From Halobacteriales archaeon YIM A00013 (GTDB lineage: Archaea; Halobacteriota; Halobacteria; Halobacteriales; Haloarculaceae), in the NCBI GenBank assembly GCA_025041195.1, contig JAKCFM010000001.1:744001-808000 (forward strand): a stretch of DNA of 64,000 nt. The letters run 5' to 3'. A program made the position numbers and the translations under genes. The notes beneath the pieces were generated by a model, which worked only from the letters and a program-made list of their open reading frames with translations, made no database searches and was not told the origin of the DNA. Numbering within the stretch: position 1 is the stretch's first letter; every line of letters begins with the position of its first letter. This document shows positions 45,558 through 53,216 of this stretch, piece by piece.

Positions 45558-46125
45558 GTTGCAATACCCCGTGAGGTTCGACGACCGTTGCATGGCTGAG
45601 CAGCTCGATAAACATCCCCAGACGATTCGGTTGCAATACCCCGTGAGGTTCGACGACCGTTGCATGGGGGTTATTTTCTGAGAGAGTTTTTGCAACAGCT
45701 ACGCGCGCGTGACCCTCTCGGAAAACTCGGAAAAGAGTTGCAACACCCCCTGAGCTTCGACGACCGTTGCATGGGGTGTTTGTCTAACAGCGCAACGCGC
45801 GCGCGTGAAGGCTTCCCGAAACTTCTTCTCAGGTTGCAACACTCCCTGAGGTTCGATGGGTACTGTAACGCTTCATCCGAATTTGCAGAAACGCTCTTGG
45901 AAACGTTTCCAGAAGCGTGTTGCAATACCCCGTGAGGTTCGATGGGTACTGTAACTCGATGACTCCCTTGTCGCCCGAGTGTGTAAAAATCTGCAAGCGC
46001 AGATAATTACACATGCACGGTTGCAATACCCCTTGAGGTTCGACGGCCGTTGCATGTTTCTGAATTGGGAAGTACCTACTTCCCAAATGGTTGCAATACC
46101 CCTGGCGGTTCGACGGCCGTTGCAT
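45558..46125. repeat. Seven 36-base repeats with palindromic intervals
   Basis: Copies start at 45558, 45630, 45737, 45833, 45919, 46020 and 46090. Each begins GTTGCAA and carries a GAGGTTCGA-like core (GAGCTTCGA in the third copy, GCGGTTCGA in the seventh); the first two copies are identical. Copies 4 and 5 change their right half to GATGGGTACTGTAA. Intervals are 36, 71, 60, 50, 65 and 34 bases. Several intervals are built round inverted repeats: 45891-45918 (14-base arms, two mismatches), 45981-46012 (14-base arms), 46065-46086 (10-base perfect arms, 2-base loop). No cas genes are in the window. Confidence 0.75.
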
Positions 46126-46287
46126 GGGATTGTTTGCTGAGTACGACGTCGCCACCATGATCGAGGCGAGACGCATGGGGGTTATTTTTGAGAATAGCCT
46201 ACGCGCGCGTAACCCTCTGCGAAAACTCGGAAAACTCAAATTGAGCAATCGCATGGGATGATTGTTTTCTCACCTCCAGCTCGTGGC

Positions 46288-46625
46288 GATCGAGGCGACC
46301 TGGACGCCGGCGAGCCAAAGACCACAGGCGAACACGAAACGATTGGCTACATGGCAACGATGTTTGCCACCCTCCCTTAGGGTAGTGCCTCTAACGAGGA
46401 GGAGAAAACAACAACACATCGCTCGCATAGCGCTCGCTCTTACAACGCACCGCCACCGCACCGAGGCTAAGCGAAAAGTGGCGGTAAGACGGCCGTGCTC
46501 ATAATAACAGACTTTGCCAGATTGTCTTAGGATAGTATGATTAAGCCCGAATCACCAACGATCCGCGAAAATGGTAATGGTTGCTCCCTGAGCAGTACCC
46601 AGCGTGATTACTCACAGCCAGTGCG
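46288..46625. other. Intergenic stretch of the element
   Basis: About 340 bases between the repeat array and the next gene. It contains one last partial block-1 copy and no frame with convincing coding content. Confidence 0.35.
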
Positions 46626-46979
46626 CTACACTACATCGATGAACTCCAAACCCGTGAATGCCTCTTTGCGTGAGCCTGAGCCATTGCTGTAGAGCATTCC
46701 ACACCGATAGATACCCTCTGGTTCCTCAACGATCGATCCTCTCCACTCTTCCCAGTCTGGCCCATCAATCTCAAGCTTGCTGTTGACTGTAAACTCGATA
46801 ACACGCTCTGGAACCACGTCAGAACTGTATGTGTCCACCCGACTCACTTCCTCCTCGAACGTTCTTCCATCGACTTTCACAACGATTGTGTCGCCAATCT
46901 CAATCAGTGGAACATCTAACTCTGCGAGGCGATCAGGATCATTCACAGCTGGAATGTCCAACTCGTCAAGCTTCGTCAT
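46626..46979 (-). CDS. Hypothetical acidic element protein
   Basis: 117 residues, strongly acidic, beginning MTKLDELDIPAVNDPDRLAE. GDTIVVKVDGRTFEEEVSRV and RVIEFTVNSKLEIDG read as a small beta barrel. WEEWRGSIVEEPEGIYRCG ends the core. I do not recognise the family. It starts 39 bases after the zinc-ribbon gene and is probably translated from the same transcript. Confidence 0.65.
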   Translation of the reverse strand: MTKLDELDIPAVNDPDRLAELDVPLIEIGDTIVVKVDGRTFEEEVSRVDTYSSDVVPERVIEFTVNSKLEIDGPDWEEWRGSIVEEPEGIYRCGMLYSNGSGSRKEAFTGLEFIDVV

Positions 46980-47018
46980 GCAAGTACAGTAGGCGTTTTC
47001 GATGGTAAGGCTATGGTT

Positions 47019-47126
47019 TCAGTAAGCGAAGGTACACCCACAATTCTTACAGCTCATCTTATCCTGGGCTTTGCCAGACGGTGGTGAGTTACTGGTTCCA
47101 CATTCTGGGCATTTTGCTGATGCCAT
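47019..47126 (-). CDS. 35-residue zinc-ribbon microprotein
   Basis: 35 codons, ATG to TGA. Two knuckles, CPECG near the start and CKNCGC near the end, are joined by a short basic-polar loop (TSNSPPSGKAQDKMS). This is the layout of the small haloarchaeal zinc-ribbon proteins. A TATA-like TTTATAGGATAAATATG stretch lies about 27 bases upstream. It may act in regulation of the element. Confidence 0.65.
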   Translation of the reverse strand: MASAKCPECGTSNSPPSGKAQDKMSCKNCGCTFAY

Positions 47127-47364
47127 GGATTATTATAATCATATTTATCCTATAAATAATTAGTTATCATGATGTACCTTCACATGATATAGAGTAGCAA
47201 ATAATCCTGGGGCTGACTCAGTTTTGCACCAATACTATACCGAAGATATGAGTCAGAAAATAACTTGTTTATCGACAGAATCAGAGTCAACAGACAAAAT
47301 AACGATCCGAAACACGCAGCTGTCGCTCACGGCCCCCTGCGAACACAACCCGCGATAGTCCCCA

Positions 47365-48984
47365 CTAAGCTATCGCAGACGCCTGTGCCTCTAACTCAGG
47401 CTTATCACGGACCCTTACGTCCTGCTCTGTGAGTACGCCAGCTGCGATCAATCCAGACAACTGTTCAGGCGTCACGCCCACGTCGCAAATGTATTGGAAC
47501 AGCGCACGCTCCGAAGACGATTGCTCATCAGGCTCGTCGCCATCATCACTGTCCGTATCGGAATCCGACCCTTCGCGCGCCTCGATCCGTTCGTCACGCC
47601 GCTCTTGGCGAGCGTTATCCTCAGTTCCAACCGTATCCACGCCCGCCTTCTCGATAGCCTCCTCAACCAGCTCACCAACGTATGGCGAGGCGAAGACAAC
47701 GAGCACCGGATTGCTGATACGCTCCACGAAACCCAACTCTGCGAAACGTCTGACGTGGTATCGTATGCACGAGCGAGACAATCCGGTTTCCTCTTCGAGT
47801 GTGTCGTACGTCGCTCCATCATGGCGTTTGACCACGGAGATGATATCGTACGGAGCCTTCGTCTGAGTCTTCGACACTTCACGCATAACCGGTAGCTCAA
47901 GATCGTCGTAGCGTGCACGGAGATCGTCACGACGCCCTTCGAGGCAAGGCGCGTCGACCAAATCCGCAGCTGCACCGTCATAGAAGTCGTCAGCAACCAA
48001 ATCCGACGGTTCGATCCCCGACCACTGAGCATGTTGAACGACTTTGTCACGCAACTGTGCAACGATAGTATCCCACTCGTCGAGCGTCGGATGAGCGTCG
48101 CGCTTACCCTGCTGATACTCAGATTCAATCTTCGGATGATGCAACGGATCGCCTCGACTACGCTTGTGCCAATCTCCCGCCTGGTAGATCTTGATTTGCG
48201 TCGTGTAGTCCACCGCCTCGAACCCGAGCAAATCCCACCGATCCGACCGAGTTCGAGCCTCAAGCCACCCCTCTTCTTGTCGTCGACGCCAGGTATCTAT
48301 CTCTGCACCACCACCCCAGGCGATCAACCCCTCCGAACGCTGGAGGCATTCGACAGCTGCATCCTTGCGATCGATATCGAACCGGAGATGCGTCTCAAGT
48401 TTTGTAATACGCGCGCTATCGCTAATCCACGAGCCAACGTCACAACCGACAACCTCTGATAAGGGGCTCACACCGCGTAGAATGGCCTCGTGACCGTCGT
48501 TTGGGTATGTCGTTTGGATCTTGCACAACGATCCTTCTCCAAATGGCAGCGGAAAGTCATTGCCGTCAGGATACACCAGCTCACCTGTTTGTGGCGCAAC
48601 CTCGACTTTTAGCGAGATTGGAGGCTTTACCCAGTTATCGCCTCGCTTTTCTCTCAGCTTCAGGATGTATTCGTAGTATTGTGTGTAATCGCTGTCGCTA
48701 TCCTCAACACCCGCCATCCAACCTGAACTGGACAGAAACACCGCGTATTCGCCGTCAGGCAAGAAGTCCGGTTGGTAGTTGCAGAGACGGTAGCCGTCGT
48801 TTGGCTCATCCTCAACCCCCCCGACTCTGTCATACCACAGCTCACGCAGAGCGTCGTAAATGCCCGTATCAGAGAAGTTGCACGAAAGCCCAACCCCATG
48901 CACCACAGGCGACGGATAGAATTCACGAGCCGCCTCGACCGATGGACCAGAGGCGTTTGTGCTACTGTCGTGGGATTGGCTCAT
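47365..48984 (-). CDS. Large element protein with winged helix, possible replication protein
   Basis: 539 residues. The ATG at 48984 follows a strong ribosome binding site (GGAGGTG). The N-terminal 300 residues are mixed alpha/beta and have SARITKLETHLRFDIDRKDA, a pattern like plasmid replication initiators, but I see no catalytic motif of rolling-circle or primase enzymes. Residues from about 365 (PYDIISVVKRHDGATYDTL, TGLSRSCIRYHVRRFAELG) form a winged helix. An acidic low-complexity linker and a short helical end follow. It is the largest protein of the element and the best candidate for starting replication; this is inference. Confidence 0.6.
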   Translation of the reverse strand: MSQSHDSSTNASGPSVEAAREFYPSPVVHGVGLSCNFSDTGIYDALRELWYDRVGGVEDEPNDGYRLCNYQPDFLPDGEYAVFLSSSGWMAGVEDSDSDYTQYYEYILKLREKRGDNWVKPPISLKVEVAPQTGELVYPDGNDFPLPFGEGSLCKIQTTYPNDGHEAILRGVSPLSEVVGCDVGSWISDSARITKLETHLRFDIDRKDAAVECLQRSEGLIAWGGGAEIDTWRRRQEEGWLEARTRSDRWDLLGFEAVDYTTQIKIYQAGDWHKRSRGDPLHHPKIESEYQQGKRDAHPTLDEWDTIVAQLRDKVVQHAQWSGIEPSDLVADDFYDGAAADLVDAPCLEGRRDDLRARYDDLELPVMREVSKTQTKAPYDIISVVKRHDGATYDTLEEETGLSRSCIRYHVRRFAELGFVERISNPVLVVFASPYVGELVEEAIEKAGVDTVGTEDNARQERRDERIEAREGSDSDTDSDDGDEPDEQSSSERALFQYICDVGVTPEQLSGLIAAGVLTEQDVRVRDKPELEAQASAIA

Positions 48985-49094
48985 GGGTAGCACCTCCTAC
49001 TGTCGTCGCGAGCCGGACAGAGTTGCCCCTCTTCGAGAATAACCCCTCCACAGAAGTCACAGATTGGAGGAGCGAGTTCGACTATCTGACTCAC
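48981..49094 (-). CDS. 37-residue cysteine-rich microprotein
   Basis: 37 codons with a GTG start. CDFCGG in the first half and CPARDDSRRC near the end give four cysteines in a CxxC...C...C arrangement, likely a zinc site. The stop overlaps the next gene's ATG (CCATGA), and the ribosome binding site of that gene lies inside this frame, so translation is coupled. Nothing is known of its role. Confidence 0.55.
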   Translation of the reverse strand: MSQIVELAPPICDFCGGVILEEGQLCPARDDSRRCYP

Positions 49095-49175
49095 TGCGAC
49101 CACCCCAGAACACCACTCTGTCTACCTGATTTTGGAGTGAAAACTGCCGCTACCCGAAGACTTCCTATATAAGTA

Positions 49176-49192
49176 AGTGGGTTGGGGCAGAT
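49176..49192. repeat. attR, 17-bp direct repeat inside the tRNA 3' end
   Basis: Same 17 bases as 42304-42320. It covers the acceptor 3' strand and part of the T arm of tRNA-Val, so the tRNA gene remains complete after integration. Confidence 0.85.
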
Positions 49193-49252
49193 TTGAACTG
49201 CCGACTTCCTCCGTGTGAAGGAGGTATCATAACCAGCCTAGATCACCAACCC
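49178..49252 (-). tRNA. tRNA-Val(CAC)
   Basis: 75 nucleotides fold into a cloverleaf: acceptor GGGTTGG with CCAACCC, anticodon stem CCTCC/GGAGG with loop TTCACAC (anticodon CAC, valine), T stem GGCAG/CTGCC with loop TTCAAAT, discriminator A. CCA is not encoded. A TATA-like TTCTTAAGTA with a purine-rich BRE lies about 29 bases upstream, overlapping the end of the next gene. Confidence 0.95.
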
Positions 49253-49275
49253 GCAGTAGAAAGCAAAGACCCCTC

Positions 49276-49572
49276 TTACTTAAGAATTCCTTTCGACTGT
49301 GAGCGATTCTGTTGTTGGAGTTGCTGTTGAATGTCCTCAATCTGTTCGCGGGCATGTGAGAACAGTCGCTCTGACTCTAGTTCGGTCTGGGCCCTGATCG
49401 TCTCAAGTTCTTCTTTGAGCCGATCAGTCTGTGTTTCGTCAGATTGTTGCTCCATTCCGAGACGGTCGCGGGCTCTCATCTCCATGGTTGTGGATGATTC
49501 CGATAGCCCCGACAGCAGCTCCTCACCCGCTCGCTTGATGTAATACCAGGCGTCACTGTAATGTTTGTTCAT
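49276..49572 (-). CDS. Coiled-coil haloarchaeal protein (DUF7553-like)
   Basis: 98 residues starting MNKHYSDAWYYIKRAGEELL, a conserved N-terminus of a small haloarchaeal family (DUF7553, as I recall it). The rest is a long Glu/Gln-rich helix with heptad spacing (RLKEELETIRAQTELESERL), so it probably forms a coiled coil. It lies beside the tRNA and its last codons overlap the tRNA promoter. Confidence 0.7.
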   Translation of the reverse strand: MNKHYSDAWYYIKRAGEELLSGLSESSTTMEMRARDRLGMEQQSDETQTDRLKEELETIRAQTELESERLFSHAREQIEDIQQQLQQQNRSQSKGILK

Positions 49573-49703
49573 GTCACACAATTCAGCGGTCCGGAATAAA
49601 GCGATTCTGACGGACCGCTGCTGAATTGGATCGGAATTACACGACCAATTGTTGTACTCACCTCTCGTTCACCGACGGCTTTGTCAGTGACACCGAACGT
49701 ATT

Positions 49704-50057
49704 TCAGTTTCCGGTTCGGTCTTTGTACTCGCTTCTGGCCGCCGTGACTGCGGAGGCCACAATCGCGAGCATATCGAACATATCGAGTTCACGGTTGCCG
49801 TTACCGGTTGCTACGTCAACGACGGAATCGTCATTGGTGTCGTCTTCGTCAGCTGTTGCGGTGGTTGCGATCGATCTGGACGGCTCCGACTCGTCCGCAT
49901 CCGTTTCAGTTGTGTCTGTGGATGCGGATTTACGGCGGCGCAAAAGCACAAACAGACCACTTGCGACTGCGATGAGCAACAGCCCAGTGTGTTTTTTTGA
50001 ACCAGGACCCGTCGTTCCGAGCAGTGACGTGCTGGCCAGGCGTGAGCGAATTGTCAT
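49704..50057 (-). CDS. Hypothetical single-helix membrane protein
   Basis: 117 residues. A short Ser/Thr-rich N-terminus leads to one helix (HTGLLLIAVASGLFVLL) with basic RRRKS on the inside, followed by a long acidic Thr/Asp/Glu-rich cytoplasmic tail. The end (LDMFDMLAIVASAVTAARSE) may form a second amphipathic helix. No family recognised. Confidence 0.55.
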   Translation of the reverse strand: MTIRSRLASTSLLGTTGPGSKKHTGLLLIAVASGLFVLLRRRKSASTDTTETDADESEPSRSIATTATADEDDTNDDSVVDVATGNGNRELDMFDMLAIVASAVTAARSEYKDRTGN

Positions 50058-50153
50058 AGATCCGTGTACGGTGATTCACGCCGCTCCCCTGTATAGTTAT
50101 TTGATTTTCAGTCCGCGATCGATACCAATTTCCCACGGCGCGGTTGGACTCCC

Positions 50154-50657
50154 TTACAGCAGACAACTCGCCAGAGTGGGGCCTCCCGAACGAAACAGCT
50201 CAGCAGCCAGTACCGGAACGACTGCCGCACACAACGAAAATCCCGCTGCTCTGAATTCTGGAGATCCACTCGCCGCACCAGCGAGTTCGCGCATAGCGCG
50301 GAGCAAGAATTTCAAGGCAAACAGCCCGATCGTAATCTGCACCACGGTGCCAACCAAGCCCGGGATCCCTACCCCGAACCATTGGGACTGACAGACGACT
50401 CGCGGTATGTCAAAGCCGATCCACTGTGCAAATCCGAGACCCACCCACAGTGGACAAAAGATCGCTACTGTGATTCGGATTGAACTCCACAGATCTGCTT
50501 TGCCGTCCTGTAATAATAGCCCGATAACAGTTGACCACACCCACCCGACGGTCCCCGACAGACCGGCCATGAGTCCTCCACCGCCGAACGCTGGAACAAT
50601 ACCTAGCAAGCTACTAATCCCACCTACGTACCTAGGTGTACGTAATTCCACGAGCAT
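50154..50657 (-). CDS. Yip1-like multipass membrane protein
   Basis: 167 residues with five helices. WVWSTVIGLLLQDGKADLW and VGLGFAQWIGFDIPRVV frame the middle helices; GLFALKFLLRAMRELAGAAS precedes the last. The pattern resembles Yip1-domain proteins, common in haloarchaea, but support is weak. Function unknown. Confidence 0.55.
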   Translation of the reverse strand: MLVELRTPRYVGGISSLLGIVPAFGGGGLMAGLSGTVGWVWSTVIGLLLQDGKADLWSSIRITVAIFCPLWVGLGFAQWIGFDIPRVVCQSQWFGVGIPGLVGTVVQITIGLFALKFLLRAMRELAGAASGSPEFRAAGFSLCAAVVPVLAAELFRSGGPTLASCLL

Positions 50658-50809
50658 AATTTATTTTATTGGAAATTAATGCATTAGACAAGTGTTTTCA
50701 TCTGCTAATAATGGGGTCAAAAATAGAACTCGCACTTCACATAACAAGTCTCGTGAGTGATAGCAACTGGGAAGTACTGTAGCGTACTACACTATCGAGA
50801 GAACAACAC

Positions 50810-53215
50810 ATGACTGTACGTCACGGTCGCTCCAGGCAGGCACTCTCCTTTCTACTTGTCTGGCTGATTGGAGCAATCGCGGTAATCGTTATCCTTCGAA
50901 CAATCGAATCAAGCATACCGTTTACTATCCACAATAATGATGTCTATCTCATCAGTGTTGTCGTTTCGGGCATAGTCCTTCTTGGAGCCAACGCCTACAC
51001 AAAATACCGGGCGACCCAGCGGTCCCGTATCGATCAGCTCTATCATAACGGTGACCCAACAGACGTCTCAACCGCGCTTGATTCGTTAACGGCTCGTGAC
51101 GATCAAGTGCGAGCGGTGGCTGCGCAGTTCGTTGCCGAACAGGTTCGAGACGCCCCAGGAAAGGTCGTAAAACACGCATCAATGGACGTCGAATCGATCG
51201 TCACGCGCATTAGTGCGTGTCTCTCTGACAACGCGGCATCGATCGATGAGCATGCCGCCGTATCGATCAAATTTTTTGCACGGGACTACCCAGGTGCCGT
51301 CCTCGATCACGCCGTGGGGCTCCAGCAGATGTTGGCTACGAAAAACTCACGCGTTCAGGCGAACGTTGCAATCGCACTCGGCAATCTCTCGGCCGCATTT
51401 CCGGAGTTTGGGGCCACGTTCGAGGCAGATTTGCGTGCGCTCGCCGACGACGAAGACCCTGAAGTGAGAGCTGCAGCCTGTATTGCCATGGTACATCTCC
51501 CGTCGGTCGAACCCCACAAACTCCCCGAGTTTACAGACGATACCAGCCCGCTCGTCACCAACGCCGTTGCTGGGGCAACGGCGATGGCAAACGGAGATTC
51601 GAGCGTGGTAGAGCCGTTGTTTCAGGGCGTTGCACTGCCCGAGCAATCGAACACTGCCGGCACCGACCTCCAACCCGCTCCTGCGATGGATTTCGACGCG
51701 GTTGTGGGAATGAATTCAGTGACTGAACTCCTCACAGAACAGGTGATCGACCCCGTTAACGGTGCACTCCCATTTGAGAAATATGGCGCGAATCCCGTTA
51801 CGGGCGTCTTGTTACACGGACCGCCTGGAACGGGAAAATCACATATTGCACGGTGTCTCGCCGGCGAACTTGGCTGGGAGATGCTCGAACTCGATGGAAG
51901 CCGAACGGCACGGTGGGACGAAAATCACCTTCCAGAGCTCTTCGAACAAGCACACCAGAACCAGCCATGTCTCCTCGTTCTCGATGAACTCGACGCAATC
52001 GCCTCGGAGCGATCGAGCACTGGCCAGGGATCGACCACAATGCGTGTTTCGCAGCTACTGCGGGCACTTTCCGACATCGAATCGTCCGATGATATCGTGG
52101 TTGTTGGAACGACTAATCGGCCTGAAGCGATCGATGAAGCAATGCTACGAACTGGTCGATTCGACACGAAAATCCAGGTGCCTGTACCGGATGGATCTAC
52201 TCGCCTGGCGATATTCGACCACCATCTTTCCGTGCCGATTTCACAGTTCGACACGGAGCGATTCGAACGAGAAACGGAGGGGCTCGTCGCTTCGGACATG
52301 GTCGAAATCGCACGCCGAACGACTATCAGGGCGGCCCGTCGAGAGCACGAACAGAACGTTCAGGGATCCGTTACAAACGATGATGTGTTCACCGCCGTGG
52401 CATCGATTTCCGATGAACGAGAGCTCACGGGCGAGTTCGTCCAACGACCGCCGAATCTCACGTTCGATGACGCAGTTGGCGCAGAATCGGTGAAAAACCG
52501 GCTGCAAGAAGTGATCATCGATCCCCTCCAACGGCCAGAGGAACACGAAGCGTACGGCGTTGGCATCGAAAACGGCGTGTTGCTCTATGGACCCCCCGGC
52601 ACGGGGAAAACCCATATGGCTCGATGTCTCGCCGGAGAGCTCGGGTGTGCCTTCGTCAGTATTCAAGCCAGTGATCTGGTGAGCAAATGGGTCGGCGAAG
52701 GCGCACAAAACGTTGCCGCGCTGTTTCGTGAGGCCCGAGACAGCCAGCCGTGTTTGATTGTTATTGATGAGCTGGATGCGCTTGCCACCGACCGTGGTGC
52801 ACAACAGACGATGAGTGAACGACAACAAGTCACACAGCTCCTCACCGAACTCTCTGCCTGCCACGACGATGGTGATTCAGTCGTCGTTGTCGGAGCGACG
52901 AACCGAATCAGCGCGATCGACCCAGCGATGCTCCGAACGGGACGATTCTCTCAAACGATCGAAATTGGGCCGCCGGACGCAGAGGCGCGCGCTGCACTGT
53001 TCGAACACACACTTGACGCACCGACTGGCGAGATTCAGTTCGATGAACTGGGCGCGCAAACGCCAGGATTCGTTGCAAGTGATATCGAACACGTCACCGA
53101 ACGCGCCGCACGCGCCGCATTGGGGCGGACGGAAGACGAAGCGGAGCCGACGCACGTCACCCACTCCGACCTACTCGATGCAATAGCGGACGTCCGGACG
53201 CGAGCAATCGAGTGA
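50810..53215 (+). CDS. Membrane-anchored HEAT-repeat double AAA+ ATPase (CDC48-like)
   Basis: 801 residues in four parts. Two helices near the N-terminus (SFLLVWLIGAIAVIVIL and VYLISVVVSGIVLLGA) anchor it. Residues from about 80 to 270 are HEAT-like helical repeats (RVQANVAIALGNLSAAFPEF, DPEVRAAACIAMVHL). Then two AAA+ domains follow: D1 with Walker A GPPGTGKS at 337-344 and Walker B LLVLDELDAIA; D2 with Walker A GPPGTGKT at 594-601 and Walker B LIVIDELDALA. D2 has the normal pore-loop region (VSKWVGEGAQN), while D1 reads RTARWDENH there, so D1 may not thread substrate. It is convergent with a PH-domain protein. Confidence 0.9.
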   Translation: MTVRHGRSRQALSFLLVWLIGAIAVIVILRTIESSIPFTIHNNDVYLISVVVSGIVLLGANAYTKYRATQRSRIDQLYHNGDPTDVSTALDSLTARDDQVRAVAAQFVAEQVRDAPGKVVKHASMDVESIVTRISACLSDNAASIDEHAAVSIKFFARDYPGAVLDHAVGLQQMLATKNSRVQANVAIALGNLSAAFPEFGATFEADLRALADDEDPEVRAAACIAMVHLPSVEPHKLPEFTDDTSPLVTNAVAGATAMANGDSSVVEPLFQGVALPEQSNTAGTDLQPAPAMDFDAVVGMNSVTELLTEQVIDPVNGALPFEKYGANPVTGVLLHGPPGTGKSHIARCLAGELGWEMLELDGSRTARWDENHLPELFEQAHQNQPCLLVLDELDAIASERSSTGQGSTTMRVSQLLRALSDIESSDDIVVVGTTNRPEAIDEAMLRTGRFDTKIQVPVPDGSTRLAIFDHHLSVPISQFDTERFERETEGLVASDMVEIARRTTIRAARREHEQNVQGSVTNDDVFTAVASISDERELTGEFVQRPPNLTFDDAVGAESVKNRLQEVIIDPLQRPEEHEAYGVGIENGVLLYGPPGTGKTHMARCLAGELGCAFVSIQASDLVSKWVGEGAQNVAALFREARDSQPCLIVIDELDALATDRGAQQTMSERQQVTQLLTELSACHDDGDSVVVVGATNRISAIDPAMLRTGRFSQTIEIGPPDAEARAALFEHTLDAPTGEIQFDELGAQTPGFVASDIEHVTERAARAALGRTEDEAEPTHVTHSDLLDAIADVRTRAIE

Positions 53216-53216
53216 A

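Larger units (their letters stand above)
44899..46287. repeat. Mosaic repeat array of the mobile element
   Basis: A gene-free tract built from shared blocks. Block 1, GATCGAGGCGA, occurs near 44904, 45009 (one change), 45540, 46159 and just beyond at 46289. Block 2, GCATGGGGGTTNTTT, is found about nine times, for example at 45303, 45460, 45662, 45770, 46123, 46172 and 46251. Block 3, CTACGCGCGCGT plus ACCCTCT and CGAAAACTCGGAAAA, is near 44943, 45417, 45699 and 46198. A 36-base block (next entry) alternates with them. An 11-base inverted repeat (GCCGTCGACGA, 45000-45010 and 45051-45061) frames one block 2 copy. Confidence 0.75.
42304..49192. mobile_element. Integrated mobile element in tRNA-Val, about 6.9 kb
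   Basis: The left edge (42304-42320) and the right edge (49176-49192) are identical 17-base sequences; the right copy is the 3' end of an intact tRNA-Val gene. An integrase gene begins its 3' end 11 bases inside the left copy, which is the standard arrangement of archaeal integrative elements and proviruses. Inside are integrase, a membrane peptide, a DUF4258-like protein, a small antitoxin-like protein, a cysteine-rich protein, a repeat array, a zinc ribbon, a small protein of unknown function, a large winged-helix protein and a second cysteine-rich microprotein, nearly all on the minus strand. No capsid, spike or relaxase genes are visible, so it may be a plasmid-like or satellite element. 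Confidence 0.85.

Noticed and set aside
45558-46125. Calling the repeats a CRISPR array
   Set aside because: Spacing varies from 34 to 71 bases, several repeats diverge in their right half, intervals are palindromic and no cas genes are present.
45254-46254. Several frames across the repeat array on both strands
   Set aside because: They arise from repeated blocks with few stops, contain the same peptide pieces over and over, and lack ribosome binding sites or neighbours.
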